DNA from: Chloroflexota bacterium
GTDB taxonomy: Bacteria; Chloroflexota; Ktedonobacteria; Ktedonobacterales; JADMIN01
DNA: 39,905 nucleotides
Direction of reading: 5' to 3'
Assembly (NCBI GenBank): GCA_021814145.1
Contig: JAKAIY010000016.1
Span: forward strand, 1-39,905
Positions 9,450-16,783 of the stretch are shown here, one piece after another; the stretch's first letter is position 1; each line of letters begins with the position of its first letter. The notes under the pieces are model-generated. The model was not told the DNA's origin. It made no database searches and was given only the letters and a program-made list of their open reading frames with translations. Both the position numbers and the translations under genes were made by a program.

Positions 9450-10639
9450 ACCCGCGTCCCCACCAGCGGAATGACCGCCTCGACGCGCGTCCCCTCGCCC
9501 GGCGACGTGGCGACGCGCAGCGCGCCGCCCAGCAGCCGCGCCCGCTCGCTCATCCCGCGCAGCCCGTAGCGGCCCTGGGGGATGCCCGCTGGATCGAAGC
9601 CGCGCCCATCGTCTTCGACCATGAGCCGCGCCTCTTCGGGCGTCATCACCAGGCCCAGGCGCCCGCGCGTGGCGTGGGCGTGGCGCGCGACGTTGGTCAG
9701 CGCCTCGCGCGCGATGCGGTAGAGGCCGACCTCGACGCGCGCGGGCAGCGGACGCCCGCCACCCGTGATCTCGCACGTTACCCGCCCGCCGCCATCCAGC
9801 TCGATCTCGCTGGCCAGCGATTGCAGCGCCTGCGCGAGCGTCTGCCCTTCCAGCGACGCCGCGCGCAGGTCCAGCACCGAGCGCCGCGCCTCCTCCAGAT
9901 TGGCCCGCGTCAGCGCCAGCGCCTGTCGCACTCCTGAGCGCAGACGCGCGGCGTCCCCCGTCTGCGCCCCCGCTTCCAGCAGCGCGTCCACCGATTCCAG
10001 CCGCAGGGCGATGGCGGCCAGCCCCTGCGCCAGCGTGTCGTGAATCTCGCGCGCCAGCCGGTTGCGCTCCTCCAGCGCGCCCATCTGCGCGCTCCGCAGA
10101 AAGAGCCGCGCCCGCTCGACGGCGATGCCCAGCAGGTCGCCAATCGCGTGCAGCAGAGCCAGGTCATCCGGCGAGAGCTCGCGCCAGTCGGGGCTGGCGA
10201 CGTTCAGCACCCCCAGCTTCTTGTCATGGGCGTAGAGCGGGATGCTGGCGTGGTAGCGCAGGCCGTCGGTCCCATCCACCAGCCCTTTCAGCCGGCTGCA
10301 TGTCACGACGTTGACGTTGGCCGCCCCGGCGAGGTCGCCCGCGCGGAACGTGTCCAGGCAATAGCACCGCCCCTCCATGTGGCGCGGGTTCGCGGCCAGC
10401 CCGGGCGGCAGGTTCTGCGCGGCGGCCAGGTACGACTCACCCGTCTCCTCATCCAGCAGCCAGATCCAGCCGGTGCGCAGGTCGAGCAATTCCGCGACCT
10501 GCGCCAGCGTCGCGCGCAACGCCTGGTCGAGGTCCACCGACTGGTTGAGCGCGCGGGCGATGGCGATCAGGATGGAGAGCTCGCGGTTGCGCCGCCGCAG
10601 CCGCTCCGCGCTGGACGCGCCCGCTGGTTTCCGCGCCAT
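9446..10639 (-). CDS. GAF-domain sensor histidine kinase (HisKA_3 type)
   Basis: Autophosphorylates on histidine and passes the phosphate to the regulator encoded next to it. It has 397 residues and no membrane segments, so it is cytosolic. Residues 1-30 may form a short helix; a GAF domain spans about 35-180. The HisKA_3 dimerisation helix carries the phospho-acceptor His200 in LAREIHDTLAQGL. An HATPase_c domain follows with EALTNVARHA, DDGRGFDP and YGLRGMSERA. The GAF domain contains three clustered cysteines (Cys92, Cys94 in RCYCLD and Cys114 in VTCSRL), which could bind a metal or sense redox state; this is inference. The ATG has GAGGAGG seven bases upstream. Its last bases overlap the regulator's start. 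Confidence 0.93.
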   Translation of the reverse strand: MARKPAGASSAERLRRRNRELSILIAIARALNQSVDLDQALRATLAQVAELLDLRTGWIWLLDEETGESYLAAAQNLPPGLAANPRHMEGRCYCLDTFRAGDLAGAANVNVVTCSRLKGLVDGTDGLRYHASIPLYAHDKKLGVLNVASPDWRELSPDDLALLHAIGDLLGIAVERARLFLRSAQMGALEERNRLAREIHDTLAQGLAAIALRLESVDALLEAGAQTGDAARLRSGVRQALALTRANLEEARRSVLDLRAASLEGQTLAQALQSLASEIELDGGGRVTCEITGGGRPLPARVEVGLYRIAREALTNVARHAHATRGRLGLVMTPEEARLMVEDDGRGFDPAGIPQGRYGLRGMSERARLLGGALRVATSPGEGTRVEAVIPLVGTRV

Positions 10640-10741
10640 GCGCTTGCCTCCTCTCTTCTCGCCGCGATATGGGGACGCCACGCCCGGCTGCGCGCGTCGC
10701 GCCATTTCATTCCATCGTACCGCGCGCGCACGCTGACGCGG

Positions 10742-11524
10742 CTACTCCGCCGCGCCAGAGAGCTCCTGGCGGCGGAAGGAGAGCCAGGCCAGCGCCACGA
10801 CGAGCGCCGCGAGAACGATGTTGGCCACGAGCGATGTCGCCAGATGCGCCGGGGCGGTTCCGAGGGCCAGCGCGCTGGCAGGCTCCAGAAGTCCGGCTGG
10901 GGTGTATTTCGCGGCGCTGGGGATGGCGCTGATCAGCGAGATGACGGCCCAGGCGGCGATGCCAATCCCGACCGCTAGCAATTGCGAATTGGCGATCACG
11001 CTGCCCAGGAAAGTCAGCAGCGCGTAGACCAGCAGCGAGAGCAGGATCAGCAACGTGCAGGCGATGAAGCCGCCCGGCGCGACCGGCTCGAAGAGCAGCG
11101 CCGTGTAGAAATAGGCCCCGATGGCCGCCAGGGCGACGCCAGCGGCGAGGATGACGAGCAGCGCGGTCAGCTTCGCCGCCAGAAACGCCGCGCGCGAGAG
11201 CGGCTTCACCAGCGCGAACGCCGCCGTGCCGCGCTCCTTCTCACGCGCGACCATGCCCATCGGCAGCAGGAGCGCGATCAGCACGCCGGTTCCCGCGACG
11301 TTCTTGAGATACTGGGCGATGGCGTCATTGACCGTCGGCGTTGGGAAGGTGATCGTGACGCCGGCCTGGCCCGTTCCCAGCAGCTTGAGCAGCTCCGGCA
11401 TGTATTTAGCGCCAACCGGTGAGATGATCCCCAGCAGCAGGAAGACCGCCCCGACGACCAGCAACCGGTTGCCGCGCAGCGCCTCACGCAGCTCTTTGCG
11501 CAGAAAGACACCGAAGCCTTCCAT
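10742..11524 (-). CDS. ABC-2 type transporter permease (YxlG-like)
   Basis: Membrane half of an ABC exporter, paired with the ATPase encoded just upstream. The 260-residue protein has about six hydrophobic segments (near 22-40, 82-92, 120-140, 152-170, 180-205 and 230-248). The ABC-2 hallmark MVAREKERGT follows the second segment, with FALVKPLSR after it. The start codon overlaps the ATPase stop (TGATG), so the two are made together. About 100 bases separate it from the histidine kinase on the same strand, leaving room for cotranscription. The substrate cannot be read from sequence. With a PLDc_N protein and an ATPase upstream, the order matches the yxlE-yxlF-yxlG part of the Bacillus subtilis sigY operon. 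Confidence 0.9.
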   Translation of the reverse strand: MEGFGVFLRKELREALRGNRLLVVGAVFLLLGIISPVGAKYMPELLKLLGTGQAGVTITFPTPTVNDAIAQYLKNVAGTGVLIALLLPMGMVAREKERGTAAFALVKPLSRAAFLAAKLTALLVILAAGVALAAIGAYFYTALLFEPVAPGGFIACTLLILLSLLVYALLTFLGSVIANSQLLAVGIGIAAWAVISLISAIPSAAKYTPAGLLEPASALALGTAPAHLATSLVANIVLAALVVALAWLSFRRQELSGAAE

Positions 11525-12483
11525 CAGGCCGCCGTCCCTTTCTCGGGCTGATCGCCACGCACCAGGCGCAGGAAGATGTCTTCCAGCGTGGGGCGGGCGC
11601 GCTCGAAGCGCTGGATCTCCACGCCATGCGTGACCAGCGCCGCCAGGATCTCGCGGCCCGCCGTCTGTGGATCGCGCGCCACCACGCGCAGGCTGGGCCG
11701 CCGCCAGACAATATCATCCACCCAGGGGGCGGCGCGAAGCGCGGCGAGCAGCGCCGCTATCCGCTCATCCAGCCCTGGCTCGATCTCCAGCAGGAAGACT
11801 GGCTGCGCGTAGCGCTCGCGTAGCTCATCCACCGACGAGGAGACGACCAGCTTGCCGCGATTGATGATCGCCACGGTGTCACACACGCGCTCGATGTCGG
11901 CCAGGATGTGGGAAGACATCAGCACGGTGGCCTGGCCGCGCAGACCAGCGATCACGTCGAGCATCGCGTGGCGTCCTTCCGGATCGAGCGCGTTGACCGG
12001 CTCATCGAGCAGGAGGATTTCGGGCCGGTTGACCAGCGCCTGCGCCAGGCCCAACCGCTGGCGCATCCCGCCGGAATAGCCGTGGATGCCGCGATTGGCC
12101 GCATCATCCAGCCCGGTCAGCGCCAGCGCCTCATCCACACGCTCCCGCAGGGCCGCGCCGCGCAGTCCGAACAGCTCCCCCACGAACATCAGCAGCTCCC
12201 GCCCGCGCATCCAGCCGTAGAACTGCGGCGCCTGATCGAGATAGCCGGTGCGCCGGCGCAGCTCCGCCCCGCCAGCGGCGATATCCATGCCCGCGATAGT
12301 GGCGCCTCCCTCGGTGGGAAAGGCCAGGCCGGTGAGCAGGCGCAAGGTTGTCGTCTTGCCCGCGCCGTTGGGGCCGAGGAAGCCGAAGATGGAGCCGGTG
12401 GGGACATCGAGCGTGAGATGGTCGAGGGCCAGCACGTCCCCATAGCGCTTGGTCAGGCCCTGGCATGCGATCGCGGCGGGCAT
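11524..12483 (-). CDS. ABC transporter ATP-binding protein (YxlF-like)
   Basis: Hydrolyses ATP to drive the ABC-2 permease encoded next. The 319-residue protein has Walker A GPNGAGKT (37-44), a Q-loop near LDQAP (82-86), the ABC signature YSGGMRQRL (136-144), Walker B LLLDEP (157-162) and a switch His in SSHIL. The C-terminal 90 residues are the accessory domain typical of ABC-2 exporter ATPases. The frame is open 15 codons further upstream. The ATG with GAGGAG eight bases before it, overlapping the end of the small PLDc_N gene, is the best start. It overlaps the permease start by TGATG. Family assignment is certain; the substrate is unknown. Confidence 0.96.
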   Translation of the reverse strand: MPAAIACQGLTKRYGDVLALDHLTLDVPTGSIFGFLGPNGAGKTTTLRLLTGLAFPTEGGATIAGMDIAAGGAELRRRTGYLDQAPQFYGWMRGRELLMFVGELFGLRGAALRERVDEALALTGLDDAANRGIHGYSGGMRQRLGLAQALVNRPEILLLDEPVNALDPEGRHAMLDVIAGLRGQATVLMSSHILADIERVCDTVAIINRGKLVVSSSVDELRERYAQPVFLLEIEPGLDERIAALLAALRAAPWVDDIVWRRPSLRVVARDPQTAGREILAALVTHGVEIQRFERARPTLEDIFLRLVRGDQPEKGTAA

Positions 12484-12496
12484 ATGGTGGGCTCCT

Positions 12497-12724
12497 CTAC
12501 TCCTCGCGCCCGGCGAGCAGGTACACAATCCAGCCCAGTGTGCCTACCAGCAGGATCACCAGCAGCCACACGAGCTTGTTGCCGCCGCGGACGCGCCGCT
12601 CCGGCTTGTAGAGATCTATGACGCAGTAGACCACCATCGCTAGGTCAATGAGGACGAGCGGGGCCAGCGCCGCGAGCAGCAGCGGGTCAACGTTCCACGG
12701 TTCCACGACGATCTCCACACGCAC
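12497..12724 (-). CDS. PLDc_N-domain small membrane protein (YxlE-like)
   Basis: Short protein (about 75 residues with the GTG start chosen here) with two hydrophobic helices separated by a basic loop, ending KLVWLLVILLVGTLGWIVYLLAGR. This is the PLDc_N domain found alone in YxlE and at the N terminus of cardiolipin synthases. In Bacillus, YxlE is encoded directly before the ABC genes yxlF-yxlG and takes part in negative control of the sigma-Y locus. The same order here suggests an accessory subunit or regulator of this transporter. The start is uncertain: GTG at 12724 follows GGGGG by six bases, while GTG codons at 12718 and slightly downstream are possible. Thirteen bases separate it from the ATPase gene. 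Confidence 0.82.
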   Translation of the reverse strand: MRVEIVVEPWNVDPLLLAALAPLVLIDLAMVVYCVIDLYKPERRVRGGNKLVWLLVILLVGTLGWIVYLLAGREE

Positions 12725-12832
12725 TGTGAGCCCCCATCCAGCGCGCCGCCTGCCCATGCGCTTCCGTCTCGCGCGCCAGCCCAGCATACACCCCCCACGC
12801 GGCGGCTGTCGAGATGGCCAGCGGGTAGCCAA

Positions 12833-12868
12833 AGTGCCCGCCCTAAGCAAGCAGAGCGGGCGCTTTTT
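12833..12868. terminator. Hairpin with T-tract at the left boundary of the IrrE island
   Basis: Arms 12833-12841 and 12856-12864 pair over nine bases (one G-U) around a 14-base loop and are followed on the plus strand by five T. On the minus strand the hairpin is preceded by A's and ends in TTT, so it can stop the IrrE transcript arriving from 12905. Read on the minus strand it closely resembles the perfect palindrome at 14853-14892 on the other side of the island. Confidence 0.6.
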
Positions 12869-12904
12869 GTTTATGAGATTCTCAGCCTAGCTATCGTACA
12901 GTCC

Positions 12905-14047
12905 TCAGGTTACTTTCCCATGTGGTTGTTCACCGAAAGCCCGTTCGTTATCGTGCCTCTCACCGGGCTTTCGGATAACATACATTCGTGGCGCAAGCCC
13001 GTATTGCACGATCAGATCGTGTACCGGAACACCGACGAACTGGCTTATCTCCTCAACCGAGTAACCATGCGCGTTAAGATAGAACTCGACGAGTTCCTTC
13101 GCGAGTGTTGGCTGCTCCATAGGGATGGGCGTTGGCTCAACCGTTTTATAACCCATCCTGCCCATCTGCTCGAACAGCGCTCGGTACTGTCTCTCGGTGA
13201 TCTTGCTCAAATCCTTTGCGCGTACAATGAGGGCGGCCATTGAAACCTTCCAATAGGCTTTCAACTGCGCGAGTCGGGAAAGTGCGAGACTATGGAGATC
13301 AGGCTCGATATCTGCTGCAGGCATCAAGAACTCAGCGGCAAAGCGGTCTGCCTCTTCTTCCATATTCTCTGTGGGAACACGGTGCATGATGAGATGCCCC
13401 ACTTCATGCGCCAGAGTGTATCGCAGGCGATCTCCTGGCATGTCTGAGTTAAGGAGGAATATCGGAGGCACTCCGCCAACCCACTGACTGATCGCATCTA
13501 ATTTTCGCGTGCCGAACGAAGAGGCAAAGACAATTCCACCCGCATCTTCGATCGTTTCTACAAGGTTTTCTATTGGCCCTGGTGGCAACTTCCAAGCTCG
13601 ACGTACAAGAGCAGCGATGTGCTCACAATCGCCATCGAAGTCGTCAATGTCGAGCCGTTGAAACTCGTTGTCGCTTTCGATGTCTGCGCCCGTTAGGAGT
13701 CGAACGGCTTGTATGCGCAGCAGATTAACCCGCGCAAGCAATACCCTCAGTTCTCGCACCGGCATCGTGGAACGTTCGAGGTGATAGGTACAGCTACTTC
13801 CGAAGCCATAACGCTTCTCACCGAAATAGAACATTGAGAGAGGGTAGTCAAGGGCATCAGCGATGCGTTTGACATGCTCCTTGGAAACATTGAGCGACCC
13901 ACTCTCGTACTTCGAGATGTTCGCCTGTGATATATTCGTGGCCGCTGCCAGTTCTGCCTGCGTCAGCCCGCGCGAATCACGCGCTAGGATGATCATCTCA
14001 GAACTAACACGCTCGCGTGAAAAGGTAGAACTGAGCGAATGGCTCAT
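12905..14047 (-). CDS. XRE helix-turn-helix protein fused to an ImmA/IrrE (M78) metallopeptidase
   Basis: A 380-residue fusion. Residues about 15-70 form an XRE/Cro helix-turn-helix (SRGLTQAELAAATNISQANISKYESG). A central helical region follows. The M78 zinc peptidase motif HEVGH is at 214-218, with further metal or catalytic candidates His222 and the acidic cluster in MEEEADRFAAEFLMP (229-243). Characterised relatives (ImmA, IrrE/PprI) cleave a repressor in response to DNA damage or mobile-element signals. XRE-COG2856 fusions have been predicted as antitoxin-like partners in toxin-antitoxin surveys. The ATG overlaps the stop of the preceding gene (ATGA), so the two are one unit. Base composition is clearly AT-richer than in the flanking genes, which suggests transfer. 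Confidence 0.92.
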   Translation of the reverse strand: MSHSLSSTFSRERVSSEMIILARDSRGLTQAELAAATNISQANISKYESGSLNVSKEHVKRIADALDYPLSMFYFGEKRYGFGSSCTYHLERSTMPVRELRVLLARVNLLRIQAVRLLTGADIESDNEFQRLDIDDFDGDCEHIAALVRRAWKLPPGPIENLVETIEDAGGIVFASSFGTRKLDAISQWVGGVPPIFLLNSDMPGDRLRYTLAHEVGHLIMHRVPTENMEEEADRFAAEFLMPAADIEPDLHSLALSRLAQLKAYWKVSMAALIVRAKDLSKITERQYRALFEQMGRMGYKTVEPTPIPMEQPTLAKELVEFYLNAHGYSVEEISQFVGVPVHDLIVQYGLAPRMYVIRKPGERHDNERAFGEQPHGKVT

Positions 14048-14733
14048 TGGTCGCTCGTTTTCCTTTGCTCCTCGTCCGCAGACTTACTTGGCTCCACTGT
14101 TTGCTCGCGTAGTTTCTTTGACTCACCAGTAACGCGCTGCTTCTTTTCTGTAACGCGGGACTTGTTTCGCGAGATCGCAGGAGCGGTGTCCGGAAATGGA
14201 AGAACTACAGGCATGAATGCTGCAGCCACGCTCTCACGCAGCGAGAATACCCACTTTATAACGTTACCTACGCGGCAAGCTACAACGATGTCGGTAATCT
14301 TGATACTTGCCTTGTCGAGTCGGTAGCCTACTACCAACCGTGTAGCCTCATCTGGTAGCTCTGGCAAATATATCTGTAAATTGAATTTTGTTTGATAGCT
14401 CGTGACGATGTTGCTTCCTAACCCATCGCTGCCGACTTTCTTGAATCGAATAAGAATTAAGCCCTTGATGTTTAGCAGCAGCATGCCATATCGGTTCGTC
14501 TGAACCGAGACATCTGGTAGTCCGCTGAATCGCGCCCTGATCTCATCACAAATATAGTCATACACCATATTCGCGCGCGTGCGTGAAACCAATGCCTTCA
14601 GATTCCTCGGAGACGTATCTAGCCACCTACCCCAAGCGGCTTCGACTGCTTGCCCAAGGGGTTCCAGATAAGGCGTGAGGATTTCGCGGGCACGCGCTTC
14701 AGAAATAGGCGTCACGGTGTTCTGAATGATCAT
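14044..14733 (-). CDS. Uncharacterised protein, first gene of the two-gene IrrE island
   Basis: I do not recognise this 229-residue protein. The first 185 residues look like a compact soluble alpha/beta domain with no signal peptide or membrane segment. Features include a helical N terminus (ILTPYLEPLGQAVEAAWGRW), a basic stretch (SRTRANMVYDYICDEIRARF), the segment LILIRFKKVGSDGLGSN and a beta-rich part ending GNVIKWVFSL. The last 40 residues are strongly charged (many Lys, Arg, Glu, Ser) and probably disordered. It has its own near-consensus promoter (14771-14799) and ribosome binding site GGAGG, and it overlaps the IrrE-type protease gene by ATGA. Its partner makes a stress, toxin or defence role possible, but the sequence alone does not show one. 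Base composition is AT-rich like its partner. Confidence 0.85.
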   Translation of the reverse strand: MIIQNTVTPISEARAREILTPYLEPLGQAVEAAWGRWLDTSPRNLKALVSRTRANMVYDYICDEIRARFSGLPDVSVQTNRYGMLLLNIKGLILIRFKKVGSDGLGSNIVTSYQTKFNLQIYLPELPDEATRLVVGYRLDKASIKITDIVVACRVGNVIKWVFSLRESVAAAFMPVVLPFPDTAPAISRNKSRVTEKKQRVTGESKKLREQTVEPSKSADEEQRKTSDQ

Positions 14734-14770
14734 GTGTCCTCCGGAATAATTGTTCTACACCTCTTCCACA

Positions 14771-14799
14771 AGTATAGCGAGCGGTCTGGAAAATGTCAA
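14771..14799 (-). promoter_or_regulatory. Near-consensus sigma-70-type promoter of the IrrE island
   Basis: On the minus strand TTGACA (14799-14794) and TATACT (14776-14771) are separated by exactly 17 bases. This is the clearest promoter in the window, and it lies about 38 bases before the start codon of the first island gene. Such a strong core promoter next to an HTH gene suggests repressor control, but no clear operator dyad overlaps it. Confidence 0.85.
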
Positions 14800-14845
14800 T
14801 GATTTTATTCTGTTTTTTATTCGTGAGCAACCAGGAATGCAACTA

Positions 14846-15025
14846 TCAGCATACAAAGCGTCCGCCCTGCTTCCTCAGGGCGGACGCTTTGTGCATATCC
14901 TTCCTTGCTAAGTGGAGAGACAGAAAGCGAAGATCGTCCCCCTTGTCAACCAGTGAAATCTGGCCGATACGCACGTCGTAGATGAACCTGTAGACAGAGA
15001 TGGCATTGGGAATTAGCGGCAATGC
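14846..15025 (-). pseudogene. Possible remnant of a RelE/ParE-like toxin gene
   Basis: A 59-codon open stretch on the minus strand without an ATG start. Its middle part, VYRFIYDVRIGQISLVDKG, resembles the C-terminal strands of RelE/ParE-family toxins (pattern YRxIYxVxxxxIxLLxxG). Both ends look eroded: the N-terminal half of such a toxin is absent, and the last 15 codons are made of the palindrome at 14853-14892. It lies immediately upstream of the IrrE-island promoter. The similarity is short, so this may be chance. Confidence 0.25.
14853..14892. repeat. Perfect 17-bp palindrome with six-base loop, right boundary of the IrrE island
   Basis: Arms 14853-14869 and 14876-14892 are exact reverse complements around the loop CTTCCT. 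The element can fold strongly on either strand and may act as a terminator. It closely resembles the hairpin at 12833-12868, with only a few differences over about 38 aligned bases. Two copies of one element therefore bracket the two-gene island. Confidence 0.75.
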
Positions 15026-15036
15026 CTAGATCTCTG
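14995..15036. repeat. Inverted repeat with three-base bulge
   Basis: CAGAGAT-GGCATTG at 14995-15008 pairs with CAATGCC (15020-15026) and ATCTCTG (15030-15036), leaving a TAG bulge and an 11-base loop. It lies at the upstream edge of the eroded toxin-like frame. It could be a terminator, a relic of a mobile element end, or an operator; I cannot tell which. Confidence 0.45.
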
Positions 15037-15261
15037 TTACTGCCACGCCTGTCGAGCGCCGTGAAACGTGCGAGCGACGGCGCCGCGCAAGCCATTGCCC
15101 GCTTCCTTGCGACCCGCTATGGATAGCCGCGCGCTGAGGGGAGCGAATCCTGAACCATTCTGGATCGGGAGGAGGAGACGGACATGGAGCGGCGATCACC
15201 GCGCTGGCTGGCGCACATGGCGCGGCGCCGCCCGGCCAGTTAAGCGCCAGGGAACGTGATA

Positions 15262-15295
15262 GCGCCCCAGCCTCACATGAATGGGGCCGGGGCGC
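15262..15295 (-). terminator. Stem-loop downstream of the FAD oxidase
   Basis: GCGCCCC (15262-15268) and GGGGCGC (15289-15295) form a seven-pair GC stem 13 bases after the oxidase stop codon on the minus strand. No real U-tract follows, so it is at best a weak intrinsic terminator. Confidence 0.35.
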
Positions 15296-15307
15296 GGCGG
15301 CGCGGTC

Positions 15308-16783
15308 TTAATTTCCGGCGCCGCCAATGTCAGCGTCCGGCGGGATGTTCTGGTTGAGGCGGAACAGGTTCGTCGGGTCATACCGGCGCTTGAGGGCCAC
15401 CAGGCGGGCGTACTGCGGGCCAAACGCGCCACGTATCATCGCGTCCCCTTCCTCCTGGAAGCCGGCGAAATTGAGATACCGTCCGCCGTCGGAGAACTCG
15501 CGCATATCCGCGACGAATTCGCGCGCCCAGCGGATATTGGCCTCGTCGTCGCGCGGATCTTCCCAGTTGGCTTCCGGGCTGAGCAGGAACGCGGCGTGGC
15601 GTCCGTGGAAGGCGCCGCGCGTCGCGTCGCCGCGCTTCATCGCGCCGCCTACGCTCCAGAGGTCCGTCGTGCTGAGCGGGGATGGCTGCTGACGGGCATG
15701 CGCGACGATCCGCGCGATCACCGCGTCGTCCAGCCGCATGAGGTTGAGCGACTTCCAGTAGTAGCGCATGCCGTCGGGATAGTCGGCGTCGAATGCGCGC
15801 TGGACTTCGACGTAGGGCCTGACGCCGCTGGCGTCAATGAGCGGCGCGCCGAAGTCCCGCAGCGGTTGTAGCGCCCGCTCCCCTTCTTCGGGTGGCCCGG
15901 CGTAGAGGGCGCCGAGCAGCGTGAACGGCCGCCCGTGAATCTCCACAGGGTACAGTTCCGGATGGGGCGGCACGACGCCGCAGGAGGCGATGGGGTTGAC
16001 CGCGTCAGGCGCGCTGGCGCAGAAGTCGCGGTAGAAGCGGAGCGCCCGCGCCATGTTGTCGCCGCTGCCGTCGTGCAGCGTGAAGACGAACATCACCCCA
16101 GGCCCCACAGGATGCAGCTGGAACTCGAACTCGGTCACGACGCCAAAGTTGCCGCCGCCGCCGCGCAGCCCCCACAGCAGATCGCGGTTTTTGGTCTCGC
16201 TGGCGCGCAGGACACGCCCGTCAGCGGTGACGACCTGGGCCGCGACGAGGTTGTCGCAGCTCAACCCGTAGGTGCTGCGCAGCCACCCATAGCCGCCGCC
16301 CAGCGTCAGCCCCGCGACGCCGGTGCGCGAGAATACGCCGCCTGGCGTGGCCAGCCCGTAGGCTTGCGTCGCGGCGTCCACCGCTCCCCAGGTGGCCCCG
16401 CCCTCGACGCGGGCGATCCGCGCGCCGGGGTCCACCTCGACGCGCCGCATCCGCGACAGGTCAATCACCAGTCCGCCATCGCAGGTCGCGTTGCCAGCGA
16501 CGTTATGCCCGCCGCCACGCACAGCCACCAGCAGCCGCTGCTCGCGGGCGAAATTCACGGTGGCGACAACGTCATCCACGCTGGCGCAGCGGGCAATGAG
16601 CGCCGGGTAGCGGTCAATCATGCCGTTCCATACCGCGCGGGCCTCGTCATAGTCCGCGTCCAGTGGCCGGATGATCCGCCCCTGGAAGCGCGCCGCCAGC
16701 GCATGGACAGCGCCCGGATCGAGCTCGGTGACGGCTGGCGGCGTGGCCTGTTCGTTCATGCCTGGCATGTCCATATTTGGCAT
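15308..16783 (-). CDS. FAD-dependent oxidoreductase, berberine-bridge-enzyme-like
   Basis: Flavoprotein oxidase of 491 residues. An FAD_binding_4 (PCMH) domain covers about 58-230, with VAVRGGGHNVAGNA supplying His93, the usual 8-alpha-histidyl FAD attachment residue, and the flavin-binding TLGGGYGWL. The BBE C-terminal segment (YDPTNLFRLNQNIPP) closes the fold. In bicovalent relatives a second attachment Cys lies in the segment equivalent to residues 144-150; here it reads GLATPGG, so only a single link is expected. Family members oxidise sugars, alkaloids or antibiotic precursors, and the substrate here is unknown. The first nine residues hold four Met (MPNMDMPGM) without forming a signal peptide. 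GGAGG lies nine bases upstream of the ATG. It is a single-gene unit. Confidence 0.92.
   Translation of the reverse strand: MPNMDMPGMNEQATPPAVTELDPGAVHALAARFQGRIIRPLDADYDEARAVWNGMIDRYPALIARCASVDDVVATVNFAREQRLLVAVRGGGHNVAGNATCDGGLVIDLSRMRRVEVDPGARIARVEGGATWGAVDAATQAYGLATPGGVFSRTGVAGLTLGGGYGWLRSTYGLSCDNLVAAQVVTADGRVLRASETKNRDLLWGLRGGGGNFGVVTEFEFQLHPVGPGVMFVFTLHDGSGDNMARALRFYRDFCASAPDAVNPIASCGVVPPHPELYPVEIHGRPFTLLGALYAGPPEEGERALQPLRDFGAPLIDASGVRPYVEVQRAFDADYPDGMRYYWKSLNLMRLDDAVIARIVAHARQQPSPLSTTDLWSVGGAMKRGDATRGAFHGRHAAFLLSPEANWEDPRDDEANIRWAREFVADMREFSDGGRYLNFAGFQEEGDAMIRGAFGPQYARLVALKRRYDPTNLFRLNQNIPPDADIGGAGN

Larger units (their letters stand above)
14893..15307. other. Gene-poor stretch between the IrrE island and the FAD oxidase
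   Basis: About 415 bases without a supported complete gene. Apart from the possible toxin remnant and the bulged inverted repeat, it contains a transition from AT-richer island sequence to the GC-rich chromosomal background near 15050. The short frames after that point have no recognisable content and no matching ribosome binding sites. Confidence 0.5.

Noticed and set aside
9774..10043. Other open frames inside the kinase/regulator genes
   Set aside because: They overlap strongly supported domains in another frame and have no ribosome binding sites or recognisable content.
12905..14733. IrrE island as part of a prophage or integrative element
   Set aside because: No integrase, terminase, capsid, relaxase or att-like duplication next to a tRNA was seen; the island holds only two genes.
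15308..16783. Bicovalent flavin attachment in the FAD oxidase
   Set aside because: The Cys expected in the segment around residues 144-150 is absent. A Cys at residue 176 is in a different element, so only the His93 link is supported.
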